Part shown: positions 1 to 13,138 of the stretch, in pieces
How positions within the stretch are numbered: position 1 is the first letter of the stretch
Layout of the letters: every line of letters begins with the position of its first letter
Origin: Strongyloides papillosus
Lineage: Eukaryota > Nematoda > Chromadorea > Rhabditida > Strongyloididae
Reading direction: 5' to 3'
NCBI GenBank assembly: GCA_005656395.1
Contig: SRSI01000060.1
Location: 682,001 to 746,000, forward strand
Length of the DNA: 64,000 nucleotides
Translations under genes and position numbers: made by a program
The notes under the pieces: model-generated
Database searches by the model: none
What the model was told of the DNA's origin: nothing
Seen by the model: only the letters and a program-made list of their open reading frames with translations

Positions 1-1068
1 ACAACTTCATCAATACAACGTTCTGTCATTTGTTTATACAATTTTTCTTGCCTCCATCTTCTATCCTCTGAACAATTATCAATAAAATGGTTATTACTAG
101 GATTACAATTTCTTGGCATACATGTACCATTAGATATCATCCAAACATCATTAAAGTTAAATTGTGAGGTATAGTAACCGTGTTCTAGAATTAAATGTTG
201 AACAGCATACCGTTTTAATAACGTTAATTGATCATTTGCGGGAAGTTGACTAAAACATGGTAATGTACGAGCCCATTCAATCATTGATACTAACTCCATA
301 CTACATACCTTTGCAATATCCTCAGCAAGCATTATTTTTAATTTCTCAACTGTTGGAGATAATTCAAAAGGTAATGATATATATTTATTATTTTCATTAC
401 TTTTACCACAATTTTCTAATTGTTGAGCTAAACTTTTCATTTCTAATTGGCATTTTAATGAATTATACTTTCTTGTTCGAATATCACGATCAAGTTTAGT
501 TAATTTAATTATAGAATTTAAAAGTTCTGTATTTTGTTTGGTTACATTTAATGAATCAGAAATTAATGATTTATTAGGTATATTATTATTGAATGAATTT
601 GTTCCATTTTTTTGAGGTAATATTTTTACAACGCTTCTATTTACTTTCCTACAACCTATTAAATCTCTTCTTGGTTGTAGTGCAGCTTTTGACATACCCA
701 TTTCAAGACATTTGCGGTATCGACATCCTCTACATGTTTTTCTTGCATTTTTTTCTAAAATGCATTTTCCTTGCCTTTTACAATTTAAATCTTGTTGATG
801 AACAACAGCTCTATGATAAATTAAATATTTATTATAATTATTTAATTACTTACCTACGGAAGAAAGTTTTACACCCAAGACAACTAATAATTCCATAGTG
901 TTTTCCTGTTGATTTACCGCCGCATATCAAACAAGAACCAATAGCTGATAAAAAAATACAATAGATAAAATTATTTAAGGAAGATATTATGAGCTTACTC
1001 TTTGAAGGTCCTGGATTTTTCTCCTGATTAAGGAGAGAAATATTATAATTAATTCCACTCTTATTCAT
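1..1068 (-). CDS. Nuclear hormone receptor, 5' part (3' end outside window)
   Basis: Ligand-regulated transcription factor of the expanded nematode NR family. Three exons can be joined: 999-1068, 854-944 and 810 down to the window edge, with introns of 54 and 43 nt, GT-AG and consistent phases. Exon 2 carries the first zinc finger (CLIC...[10 protein letters not shown]). Exon 3 carries the second finger (CKRQGKC...CRGCRYRKC), followed by the [15 protein letters not shown] extension. A hinge rich in Asn and Lys leads to a ligand-binding domain with [16 protein letters not shown], the usual helix 3-5 signature. The P-box [10 protein letters not shown] is of the divergent nematode type, so the DNA target cannot be predicted. 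The end of the LBD and the stop are off the window. Family assignment is secure; the ortholog is not identified. Confidence 0.95.
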
Positions 1069-4000
1069 ATAATACTTTTATTTGTTAGTAAAATTTGTCA
1101 TAAAAAAAAATCTATGATCTTTATTTACAGAAAAAGTTAATGTCTTTTTTTCTACATAAATAAAAAAATTTATGTAATCTATAGTTTTAAAATTATATAT
1201 AATTTAGAATAGTTGTAAAGTAAATTGATTAATTTTAAAGAAAGTATATAATAAAATAAGCATGAATTATAAATATATACATATTTAATGAAAAGACTAA
1301 ATTTTATTCACGTGATCATCATTAATTGTGTATTTTCTTTCTATATATTTCTATTAAACATGATTAATGTGTAATTATGCATATTGATCTTACTTATTTT
1401 TGTTTTAATTTTCGCTTTGATTATTTTAAAAGTGCTTATTTTGATAAGACCATCTAATTTTCAACTGCTAAAACTATGGAAATAAACTTTGTTTGGTGAA
1501 AAAAAAGACATATAACTTGTACTTTAAATTGATGTAATATATATTGCTAAAAATATTATTCTGTAATTTAAAGGTAACGAAAATTAATGTTAATTTTTTT
1601 GTAAAATATTTTCTAATTACAAGATTAAATATTTTTACTAAATATTGGAGATAAAACACAATAATTTTTTAATTGTTAAAAAGTTTCATTTAAAAGAGTT
1701 ATTATATACGTGCAAATAACTTAGTGTAAAGTTTTAGTTATATTATATAATCATTAGTTTTAATAAAAATTTTAATTAATGCATTTTTTTTAAACTAATA
1801 GTTTCAATGTTACAAAAAAATGCTAAAGAAAGTGATGATAAAATATAATTAAAATTCTAAGCAGCTTATTAAAATGTAGTTTAGTATATGCAACGAAATA
1901 GGTTTATAAATATAAGATAAAAAAGTTTTTTAGCATTTACAATATTTATTAAATATTAAAAAAGAAATTATTCAATATTATAAGAATGTTAATTATATTA
2001 GCAATAAATAAATTCAAAAGTTAATAGAGAAAATATAAACGCAATTATATTTCTATTTGATATTATTGTAATGTACTAAATTTTATCCTTTAGTTCCTAC
2101 AAAATTATATAATATATTTTTTTGAATAATAAATAATTACAAAATTATTTTAGTCACAAATTTTGATATTTGAATTTGTCTGTATTTTCTTTTGTCTAGA
2201 ATTTATTTGTACAAACTATAAATTCATTATACAAATAGATTCGAAGGTATTTTATTAGAAAAACTAAATTAGTTACATAATTTTAATAATAATATATATT
2301 GACATGATACTAACACACAATCTTTTTAGTATATTTTTGAAATAATATGAAAGTTTATCACCTTTAATATCTCATACTAATTTTAAAAGTGAAGAATACA
2401 ATAATTTTTTCATGCTATAAACGTATCATAATTATAATTTAATACATTAGAAAAACAAGCCTTTTTAAATGTCAATATTTCCAAAGTATAAAACTTTTTG
2501 CATTAATTATTTGTTTCTCACATCTTTTTTTCATTAGAAAAATAAAATTTATAGTCAATGTATTTTCAAGGGAGAAGAAATGATACATTACCCTACCAAC
2601 ATATAAGCTATGGAAAAAATCACCATACAGACAAATAATTACCTCATGTATTAAAATACAAAATATTACAAAACGATACTAATAAACATTTTAAATATTT
2701 TTTCAATTTAAAAAAAATAAATTGGATTTGTTTAATTTTTCTTCTTCAAGTATTAAAAATGTATTGTTCATTTTATAAATATATTTGAGAATCTATTTTT
2801 AATAGAAAACTATTGTCAGAAGCTTGGTAAAATCATCTATCAATATACATTTAATAAAAAAATTACTTTTCATTTAAATTATTCTTCCCTACAGCATGCA
2901 GTCATGTGAAAAAGTTGCAATGTTTTAAGATATTGTATGTTTAACTCTACAAATAATAAATAAATGTTAAATATTATTTTAACGTTAAACAAAAAAATTT
3001 TTCTCACCATACATTACACATATATCTTTAAAAATTATTTTAAAAAAAAAGGTTAATAATATTTTGTTGGATTGCGTGTGATTAAATGAAAACAAAGTAC
3101 TTTTTAAGACAATTTTAAAATATACGTATGCCTACAGTAGGTAGGATATCTATTATTAGCTTGATCAATAAAAATTTTTATAACCTTTTTATGTTTTGCG
3201 GAAGTATTAGTGGTAACAAATTACGCATTTTCAAAAGTAAATTATAACTGAAATTGTGGGATTATAAAAAAGTGTAATTAAAAAATGAAATAAATGTAAT
3301 ATATAATAAGAGTGAAAAATTATAATAAAAAACCAAAAGGAAATTAAAACAAGTGAGTGTACGAGAAATATTTACACTAAAAAAACACTGAACTTAATAA
3401 TTTATTCTCGATTTTTCAGTAACTGTTTACGAAAAGATGTCTTCAATTCTCGTTATAATCATAAAGCTGTAAGATATTACAATTTATATTTTTATGTTGT
3501 ACATAACTTCATTATATTTAAAGTACCAAAAACTATTTTCCCAAATAACGTTATTGTAATATAACTACTGTTTTTCTAATGTAAAATAAAATTTGATGTA
3601 AAGGAAATTTTTAATTATCTGTGGTGAAAAAAAATGGATGATGGTAAAACTAAATTTTGTCTTCAATTTAATAGTACAAATTAAAATTGAGAAAATACTT
3701 TACAACGATTATAATTTTATTTTTTAAAGATTAAATTAACAAAATGTAATTATGAATGTTAATTTTCCAAAATATGAATGAAATTTAAGTTATTAAAATA
3801 TTCTAAATATAAACTATTATTGTGGGAAAATGAAATTTTAAAGCATTCTTTTAGAAGTATGATGGAATTTTTTAAAAGTAATACACAACAAAAGAAATCT
3901 TTTGTATAAGAATATATTTATATCTCTTTAAGTGTAAAAAATATTTCAAGAGAACTGGATTTAAATGACATAATTTATTTCGATATCACAGATCCTTTAT

Positions 4001-4129
4001 TTTACAAAAATTGGGATTGCAGAAAAATATTTACGGCCAATTTTAGCTCATAAATAGTTAAATTATAAACAAAAAAAGAAATGCTATTATTTTACATATA
4101 TTAAACAATTTTATGCTATTAGTGCCACT
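1069..4129. other. Intergenic, no gene seen
   Basis: Very AT-rich sequence with homopolymer runs and only short random ORFs on both strands. It must contain the promoter of the receptor gene on its left, but I see no specific site I can name. Confidence 0.5.
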
Positions 4130-4513
4130 CTACTGCTTCCCCTTGTTTTCATTATTATCCTCAGGTGCAAAAGATTTAGAAGCTTTTCCATTCCTTTTAT
4201 AGGATATAGCATTATTCTCCGAGGGTACTCTGTTTAAATCAAAGACAACGGATTTCGACTTGTCATTATTTTCATCATTGTTCTTATTGGCACTTGAATC
4301 ATTTTTAAGAATAGAATTTGGAACATTTCCATATGATTGATTTTGAAGAGTTAAATTAGGAGGAATTATCGCCTCAACATGATAATTTGAGCCATCACCG
4401 TCACTTTCAGATTCCGAGTGAATAAGATCACGAGGCCATCTCTCCTTTGGATAAACTTTTTTTGTATTGTTATTTTGTATTGTTTCATTACTATGATTCT
4501 CAAAAGAAGACAT
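4130..4513 (-). CDS. 127-aa acidic/Asn-rich protein with PP1-docking-like motifs
   Basis: Single-exon hypothetical protein of 127 aa. I start at the ATG at 4513. An acceptor-like TTTTTCAG ends at 4552, so the mRNA is probably trans-spliced or has a 5'UTR intron. The protein is low-complexity and hydrophilic, with an acidic SESESDGDG patch near residues 37-45. Around residues 70-100 it contains SILK, followed after about 16 residues by KSVVF. These match the consensus SILK and RVxF docking motifs used by protein phosphatase 1 regulators such as inhibitor-2 (seen as motifs; function inferred). It has no membrane segment or signal peptide. Overall identity with a named family is not evident, and a disordered PP1 regulator is the best guess. 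Confidence 0.72.
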   Translation of the reverse strand: MSSFENHSNETIQNNNTKKVYPKERWPRDLIHSESESDGDGSNYHVEAIIPPNLTLQNQSYGNVPNSILKNDSSANKNNDENNDKSKSVVFDLNRVPSENNAISYKRNGKASKSFAPEDNNENKGKQ

Positions 4514-7500
4514 TTTTAGTATAATAAATAACAAAAGAGAAGACTTGATACCTGAAAAAGATTAGTCATACATATAATAGACATTTAAATAAGAAATAAT
4601 AAAATAAAAATCAGTAACGTAACGATATATGCGAAGTAAATTGAAATATGGAGGAAGTATGACTGCGTTTTTTCACTATATATTGTTGAAAAAAAAGCTC
4701 TACTTAACTTGGAATAATAAATAAAATAAAAAACGAGGCGTTTGATATAGTAGGAAACTACAGAATACATAAAAACTTTTTTTAGATGATCATTAATGAG
4801 CCAATAAAAATCTTAAAATATAATAAATTAAAAAAATGATATTTATAATTCCAATACTTAATGATAATAAAAAAAATATAAAAAAATGTATGTTGTATGT
4901 ATGAGGTATAAAGTAATAAACTAATTATGAAGTGATATGTGCACAACCTTCTAATTTTCGAAAACACTATCCCAAATATAAAAATATATTGAGAAATATC
5001 ATCACATATCAAATCCACGAATAACTTTTTTGTAGGAAATATGCAAAAAAACAACATTTTTGTTTTAAATTAGTATAAACTCCTAATTATTTAGTATAAA
5101 ATTATTAGAATAATGTGAAAATAAGTTTCCTATGAATTAATTAATTTACTTATGTAACCTTTAAAAATTCATTTGTAAAAAAACTATCACATATAATTAT
5201 AAATAAAAGTCTGCCTGTAAAATGAGTTACTAACCACTTTGATCAGTCAACAACGAATCTAAGTATAAATTATTTGGTACACCAATGAAATTTAAAATAG
5301 TTAAATGAAAAAAACGTGCATTTTTTACCATAATTTTGTTTTCTGAACATGAGTTTAAAATATATCTCCTTGTATAATAATTATCTTAATTTATTAACAA
5401 TCGAAAATTCAAAATTAAAACACAAATAATTGTCTAGTTACTAAATATTTATGCTAATTATTAACAAGAAAAAATATTTGAATTGACGTCTATGTAAATT
5501 ATTGTCCTATCGCAAAATTTTGTTTACCTCCTATTTCGGGGCGTTTACACTAGCCCTTTTACAGATTTTTTTTAAATTAGAATCAGAACGTTAAAATATA
5601 TGTGTAGATAAATTTTTAGAAGATTATATACATTTTGAAATTTTCGCCAAAAGTTTTGCCAAAGGACTCGTCGTAAAAACTTTCATTAGTTCATTTTAGA
5701 GAAAATTATAAATTGAATATAATATTGGCATTTTTTATTATTATTTTATTATATATAATATGAAAAGAGAATTATATAAAAATAATATTATAAAAAGATT
5801 GTAAAATAATTTTTTTTTGTTTGTTAAAATATTTGAACCTTATTTAAATAAATCAAAGACTTTAATAAAGATCAGAAAACATTTAAGTAGAGAAATTTTA
5901 ATAATGAATTTCATATCAGTGTTTATATATAAGAAAGTTTTAAACGAATTATCATAATAATATAACATTTAAACTTTAATGCATTTTCACTCCTCTTTTA
6001 ATAATATTAAACTAATAAGTATATCGTTAAAAGTAATACTGGATATATTATAAATAAGGAGGTACATGCAATAAATTTAATGTTTAAATAATACATTTCT
6101 TTACGAATATTATTTAAATAATATAGTTTATTTCAAAATAGTCTCTAAAGAATGATTTCATCACTTGAAAGTAAATGAAAAAAGAAAGATAAAATAATTT
6201 GATGTTAATTTAACATTATACTTGCTACTTCTCTAGTATCAGAAAGTAGAATTTTTTTGGAAGTAACAGAAATGAATGTTTCATAAAAATATATATAGAT
6301 TACGATAGATGTTAATTACCATTGTAGGATGACTAATGACATACTTTGAATCATATTTTTAAAAAATATTCTATTTATCTATATACTCTGAAATAGCAAA
6401 TGTTAAATAACATTTATATAAATCAGCGGTATTTCCCCAAAACTTATAAAAATATTAGTAGCAAAAAAAGCATATACAAATATAACATTCAAAAGTTTAC
6501 ATTAACCAATAATATAAAGTTTATTTATATAAATAAATATTTCGAATAATGATATAAATATACAAAGAGTTAAATAAGAAGAATATAAATGTAGTTTTTA
6601 TGAATATATGTTTATTTGTTAGAATATTTTTTTCCATAAAAACATTGATTTTTTACAAAATTAAAATTTGCAAAAAAAATGATGACCAAAAAAAAGAAAT
6701 ATAAAGATATACGAATGCATTTTTTTGACAGCTTATTAATTTAAAGTATTTTAAATCACGATCAAAAATATATAATTAATAATAATTATATTTTTTAATA
6801 TCAATCGAAAACATTCATTCTTGTTGTATATAAGTTTATCATATATACTGACTCAGCAAACAACTTAACTAAATACACTTCATGGAGAATATCTGTTTAT
6901 CCATTTTTTTGTCTACATTTTTTAAGTGTCATAACATTGGCTATCATTTTTTAGTCAATGTTTGATTTCAATTTTTTCTCTTATTTCTAATCAAAAATGC
7001 ATTTAATGTACTTTATTTTTATAAAGTAATATTGTATACATAAAAATATGTATATTGATACTATGTGAAAATGTATTATTGAAATACTTTAAAAATATTT
7101 TATTGATAGTATTTTTGGAAATTTCAAAATTTTTTTTATTGTTTCTTCAATATACTTTTGTTTAATATGCCATCTGTATGAATGAAAGAAAATTGTTAAA
7201 TTATAAGATACTTCAAAAGTTATAGCAAATGAAAAAATAAATTTAAGATTTTGAATTCCCCTAAAAAAATTTTAATGAAACTTAGAAATAGATACGATAA
7301 TTTAAAAAAAGCAATGATTGCTCATTATTGTATAATGTTTAAATTTTTCTCACTACATTCATTTTCTTTTGTATAAACAATTTCATAAAGACCATTAAGT
7401 TTTGTAATGATTTACTCAAACATTTGGTTTACATTTATATAACAAATAATATTATTGTTTTAAAATCATCATCAAATGTTTTATAATAAAAATGCATTAA

Positions 7501-8398
7501 ATTAAAAAAAACTATCGTAAATTTGCATAAATTCTAACAATTTATTATTTATCTTAACTATTTTGAATACATTCTGTTGTCAAAAGTAAGTTTCTTTTTC
7601 ATACATATGTTAAAATAGAAGTAGTTAATTTTTTTTATTTACTTAAAACTTATGCCTTTATTGTTTATCATAATTACTATAGGTGAATATTATTCCAATT
7701 ACCAAAACATTTTTTTTGATACTCATAACAAATTAGGAGTGAATAATATTAAGAAATAGTATAATTATTTTGTTAATATATTTATTAATATTTTTTTATG
7801 TAAAAAATATACTTTTTGTGAATTACTCTTGTTTTTGATTGTGTAAGATGTCAAGATTGACGCAATATTTATTAATGTACTTGTGTAATTTTCATTAACA
7901 ATTTGTTTTATACATTACTTTTTTATCTTTTCATGGCATTATTCATTTATTATCGGTGCTATTTAAGAAAAAAATTCTCTGACTTACTGAACTAAATGTT
8001 GTTTAAAGTAACATTATTATACATATTTCTCTTTTTTTGACAGTGAAAGGCAAATTTTGTTGTTTTATTTTTATGAAGGTCATTTTTAATTTTTATTTGC
8101 TTTAAAAAATGTTAAATTTACATACTTAAAATAAAATTCTAATTTGTAAAATATACGTGCGTTTTCATATCATTTTGTTTACCAGTCATTTAGATTATAC
8201 ATTGTAATATTAATAATAATCTTCACTATTATTTTTAGATACTTAAAGTAATATTTGTTGCATTTTCTTACACATAATATACTCGTTCTCATATTGGCTT
8301 TTCTCAAATATTGATATCATTTGATAAGAGGACCACGATTTTGTTAAATTTTATATTTCATTTTATATATCGATTAATACATTATCCATATTTTAGTT
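4514..8398. other. Intergenic, no gene seen
   Basis: About 3.9 kb of AT-rich sequence. The ORFs at 4585-5057 on the minus strand are hydrophobic Phe/Ile/Tyr/Lys strings typical of random AT-rich DNA. No RNA gene or repeat structure was recognised. Confidence 0.5.
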
Positions 8399-10127
8399 AT
8401 GTCATTTATTAGAAAAGTTATTTCAACAAAACCATTTCCTGGACAAAAACCAGGAACTTCTGGTTTAAGAAAAAAAGTTGCTGAATTTCAACAACCAAAT
8501 TATACTGAAAATTTTATTCAATGTATCTTAGATGGTGGTCTTGGAGAAAAGAAACATGGTTCTACTCTTGTTGTTGGTGGTGATGGAAGATACCTTTGTC
8601 CTGAAACTGTTAGCCTTATTATAAAAATTTCTGCAGCCAATGGAGTATGTTTAATGAAAAATTTCATCCACTATTCTATTATTTTTTATTTAGATTTCAA
8701 AACTTATAGTAGGAAAAGATGGAATTCTTTCAACACCAGCTGTTTCTAATTTAATTAGAAAAAATAAAACATCAGGCGGAATTATCCTTACTGCTTCGCA
8801 TAATCCAGGAGGTCCAAAAAATGATTTTGGAATTAAATTCAATTGTTCGAATGGTGGTCCAGCTCCAGATAATGTAACTGATGATATTTATAATTTAACA
8901 ACAAAGATTGACAAATATGAGATTTGTGCTGACCTTCAGGTTGATTTTACAAGAATAGGAGAAAGTAAATATACTATTAGTGATGTTGGTGAATTTACAG
9001 TGCAAGTGATTGATTCTGTTGAGGATTATGTTAACTTAATGAAAGAAATCTTTGATTTTGGTGCAATTAAAAATTATATCGCTTCTGGAGTTAATGTACT
9101 CGTTGATTCTCTTCATGGTGTTACAGGACCATATGCTAAAAGAATTTTACTTGAAGAATTAGGATGTCCTGCTTCCTCTGTTTTAAATGCTCTACCAAAA
9201 CCAGATTTTGGTGGTGGTCATCCAGACCCTAATCTTACATATGCTGCTGGATTAGTAAATGTAATGAAAAATGGAACATATGATATTGGGGCTGCTTTTG
9301 ATGGAGATGGTGATAGAAATATGATATTAGGAAAATTTGGCTTTTTTGTTACACCAAGTGATTCCTTAGCAGTTATTGCTAACAATCTTAATTGTATCCC
9401 ATATTTCCAAAAGTCACCTGTTAGTGGATTTGCACGATCAATGCCAACAGGTATGGCTGTTGATTTAGTTGCTAAAGCAAAGAATGTCAATATTTATGAA
9501 GTACCTACTGGATGGAAATATTTTGGAAATTTAATGGATGCTAAAAAAATTTGTCTTTGTGGTGAAGAATCATTTGGTACAGGATCTGATCATATTAGAG
9601 AAAAAGATGGCATTTGGGCATTCTTGGCCTGGCTTCAAATTTTAGCCGCTCAAAAAAAGTCTGTTGAGATGATTATTAAAGAGCACTGGCAAACATTTGG
9701 AAGGAATGTCTTTTTAAGATATGACTATGAGAATGTAGATGCACAAAGTGCAAATTTACTTATGTCCTTCCTTAAACCTCAATTATTGGTCTTACCTGGA
9801 AATGAAGTTGGATCAAATGGACAAAAATTTAGTGTTATTAAAGCAGACGATTTTAATTATACCGATCCTGTCGATAGTAGTGTTGCAAAAAATCAAGGAT
9901 CTAGAATATTTTTTGCAGATGGTAGTCGTATTGTATTCCGCCTATCTGGTACAGGAAGTGCTGGAGCTACTATAAGATTGTATTGTGAATATTATATTCC
10001 TAATTCTGATACTGAAAATCTTTACAAAAATGCTCAAGAACTTCTTAAACCACTAGCACTAGTTGCATTAGACATATGCAAAATGGAACAATTTACTGGA
10101 CGCAAGGAACCAACTGTTATAACATAA
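8399..10127 (+). CDS. pgm-1: Phosphoglucomutase (glucose 1-P / glucose 6-P)
   Basis: Cytosolic alpha-D-phosphohexomutase that interconverts glucose-1-phosphate and glucose-6-phosphate. Exons are 8399-8644 and 8694-10127; the 49-nt intron is GT-AG in phase 0, and joining restores the conserved [20 protein letters not shown]. The product is 559 aa, close to animal PGM1 at about 560. Domain 1 has the phosphoserine loop TASHNPGG. Domain 2 has the Mg-binding DGDGDRN loop. Domain 3 has the sugar-binding [17 protein letters not shown]. Domain 4 has the phosphate-binding RLSGTGS. All catalytic landmarks are intact. An acceptor-like ATTTTAG ends 2 nt before the ATG, which suggests spliced-leader addition directly at the start codon. 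The product feeds glycogen and UDP-glucose synthesis, and UDP-glucose is the donor used by the TPS encoded at 37-40.8 kb. Confidence 0.97.
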
Positions 10128-11042
10128 ATATATTTTTATAATTAAACATTTATTGATATTCTAATTTCATATAGTATAAATTTTTTATTTAAAACCAAAA
10201 ATTTCTTATTCTATTGATATTTGAAGATAATGTTCTAGATATTCATAATAATAAGTCAGATGCATTAAGGAGTTGAGATTGTAGTGTATATTTATAACTT
10301 TTTTATATTGTTTTCATCATAATCGTTTGAACTTATAGTTTTATACAATGGCAATTATACTAAATTGTGATATATATAGTATTTTTCACACTAACGTTGT
10401 ATAAATTTAAACATAAATTTTTTTAATACGTTTACCTAGGACAGCCCAATCTTGTAAAAATTTATTAAAAGTTAGTTTATGTTATCATGCTTATTTTTAT
10501 TTTTTATTCTCAAAAGAAAATACAAATAAAAATGTTTTATATTTCAAATTACAGGCAGTATGTTTTGTATTGACCAAAAATATAACAGTTACTTTATTTT
10601 TAATTTTTTTTAAGTTAAATTAGATTTATCATTTATATAATGAGGTACAATATGGTATGCTTTATAAGTATCAGGCAAACACCAACTTATTAAACGGCAG
10701 GAATTTTTTTATTTAAATGAATAAAATTTACACTCGTTTAATAGTTTTATTATTAATTTTTTTCAAAATATATGTACTAATGTATAATACATTCAACTTA
10801 TATACGCGTGTTTTTTTAATAAATAATTAAGTTTTCGTTTTTTTTTAATGAAGTTAAATTTTATTATCGTTAATGATCAAATAGAATAATAGATATTTTA
10901 TATAGTAGAATCAAATGTACTTATATATTTATTAACTATGTATATTTTTTTATGTTTGTATAAATATTTATATATTCATATTTTTTATAAATTATCTACA
11001 ATTTTAGATTTTTTAAAATATTTTTTTTCTGAATTCCCATAA
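10128..11042. other. Intergenic, no gene seen
   Basis: AT-rich spacer between phosphoglucomutase and a small downstream gene. No coding exon or structured repeat was recognised. Confidence 0.5.
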
Positions 11043-11364
11043 ATGACATTCAAATTTTGTGGACTTAAATATGTATTTAATAATATTGCTTTGTTTAAAA
11101 AGGATGATAAAAAAAGAAGTAACGTAATTGAGATAGGTTAGTGACGTAAAACATATAATTCTATTAATTTTTGTATGTTTTATTTTTTATATTTTAGAAA
11201 CAGATGTTAGTCAACGCTATGCAGTGTTTAATCGTGCAAGATCACTCAAATTGGTTGGACCAAATTTAGTTTCTAAAGGAGCTGATGTATTTAAAGTTGA
11301 AACAATTATAAATGATGATGTATCATTTAACAATGAGGAAGTATTGGATGAGAAAGAAATATAA
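11043..11364 (+). CDS. Small two-exon hypothetical protein, 86 aa
   Basis: Exon 1 is 11043-11136 and exon 2 is 11198-11364. The 61-nt intron begins GTTAGT and ends TATTTTAG, and its phase-1 junction creates a Glu codon. The protein begins MTFKFCGLKYVF, passes through a KKDDKKRSN stretch, then FNRARSLKLVGPNLVSKGAD and an acidic tail ending in DEKEI. Codon choice in exon 2 looks coding. There is no signal peptide or membrane segment. I do not recognise the family. An alternative-frame ORF at 11312-11614 overlaps the end and is hydrophobic; I treat it as a shadow. The model rests on clean splice signals and an open frame only. Confidence 0.5.
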
Positions 11365-11662
11365 AAAAAAACTAAGTATCGTGGTAAAAAAATTTATTCG
11401 TGTTGTATTTAGTGGTCGTAAGGAAATAATTTCACTTGCCATTATCTGCCACATTTGTGCACTATTATATCATATCAAAACTATATATTTCCTTGTTACA
11501 TTAATAGCATTATTATCCATTCATTTTTTACTGTATATAAATCATTCGCTTTCTGAGATTGTTTTAAATAAAATACCAGGAAAAATATACTTAATTCTTA
11601 TCTATATTACGTAAAAAAAGTTGTTTTTTTTGAATTTTACTTATATACAAATATATATATTT

Positions 11663-12005
11663 CTAGAAGAAGGATATTGATTTAGTATGACAGTGAAGGT
11701 AATAATCTGGTTTCTGATACTTTGCAAAGAAACTAAGTAAATTATGAAATTTTATATTAAAAAAAGCAAAAAAAATTTAATTACCTTGCAGTTATATTAT
11801 GATATTGAGGCGTTTTAAGATTTCGATTTGAATGTGCCATGTTGTAACATACAGCAAAACTATTGTTGAGAGGTATTTCATTATGATCACCACCATTAAT
11901 GCACTAAATACAAAACAAAAAATTATTAAAAAGTATGATTAAATACAATATTACCTGAATCATAAAAAGGTAGAATAAACATACTTTGACAATAATATTC
12001 ATCAT
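11663..12005 (-). CDS. Small secreted protein, 79 aa, three exons
   Basis: Exons are 11955-12005, 11785-11903 and 11663-11732 (read right to left). The introns of 51 and 52 nt both have GTAAT donors and TTTAG or CTTAG acceptors, and all phases fit. The N-terminus MMNIIVKVCLFYLFMIQC is a typical signal peptide with probable cleavage near CINGG. The mature part is about 58 aa, with a VCYNMAHSNRN segment, an N-glycosylation site (NIT) and a C-terminal YLHCHTKSISFF. It has two or three Cys after the signal. An acceptor-like TTTTTAG ends 6 nt before the ATG. No dibasic cleavage sites are seen, so a processed neuropeptide is not evident; a small secreted effector or hormone is possible. Not recognised. 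Confidence 0.62.
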
Positions 12006-13138
12006 AATTTTCTAAAAATGAAATAAAATAAATTCTTAATAAATAGGAAGAGGAGTTTTTATATGAAATAAAATAAATTTTTTAAAAGCAACAATAAGTA
12101 ATAATACTAGTTATACTTATAAGCAATATGTATTTGCACTTATTTTTTCTTCATATAATTATATATGAACACTATTTACTCTTTTTCAAGGGTTTACTAA
12201 CAATTAAATAACTAAGTTTCTTTCAGTTAAAATTTTACTAAATGGATGCATATAAAGTTATATGATCAAGTGAATTGAAACATATTTTTATTTAACAATT
12301 ATTTTATCTTTAGTTTGATATTATAATAACACTGAAAGATTGATGTAAAGTCTACTAAGAGAAAATAATATATATAATAGTATTGCGCAATTGCATATTT
12401 ATAAAAAAGATTTCATATGTTTCAGAGAACCTGATTAAGCTATTTTACTGTCTCAGAAATATAATCAACCAGTCTTAACTATTAAACAATGTGTATATGA
12501 CATTTATACTTTGTCATAAGAAAAGACTATTGTAAAGGTAAAAAATAACAAGTATTTTCCTATCTCCCAAATTTTTGCTCAAAAATATTATTCTAATTAA
12601 ATTAATGTAAATTATTGCTCATAAATATACACCAAAAATTTTAATCAAGTTTAATAACAAATTTTGTGAGTGGGTTGCAAAGTTTAATTAAAAAAGTTAA
12701 ACAAAAATTCTCTTATTCGTTTTTAATTCATTTTATTTGAATGATATGTCATGTCAAATATACATTCCATAGATGAAACAGCTTTTTTTCACAATTCTAT
12801 TTGCATAACTAGGTTTATATTCTTAATATGATATATGCAATTTTTTTTATATTAAAAATAACATTAATAATTTAATCCATTACATTAACATGTGTATGAT
12901 TGTGTTGAAGAATCTATTTTTATTATTTTTGTTATTCCCATCAATTAAAGAATAATATATTTCTATGCAAAATTCTAAATATTTCCTTCATTCAACTAAA
13001 AAATTAGAATCCATTCCAGAGATATTATACATTTAAAACATTATAATAGTGGTAAATTTTCAATTTCAATATAAAATATTAATACAAATTTTCTATATAA
13101 ATCAAATGAAAAATATTATTTGCTGCAATAAATAAGTA
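12006..13138. other. Intergenic, no gene seen
   Basis: AT-rich spacer between the small secreted-protein gene and ufd-1. No supported feature. Confidence 0.5.

Noticed and set aside
4585..5057. Two minus-strand ORFs of 61 and 91 aa
   Set aside because: Composition is almost only Phe, Ile, Tyr, Leu and Lys, as in random AT-rich sequence, with no splice or start support.
9218..9490. 90-aa minus-strand ORF inside phosphoglucomutase
   Set aside because: Antisense shadow of a highly conserved coding exon.
11312..11614. 100-aa hydrophobic ORF overlapping the small gene
   Set aside because: It overlaps a better-supported spliced frame, has AT-rich Ile/Leu/Tyr composition expected by chance, and has no start-site context.
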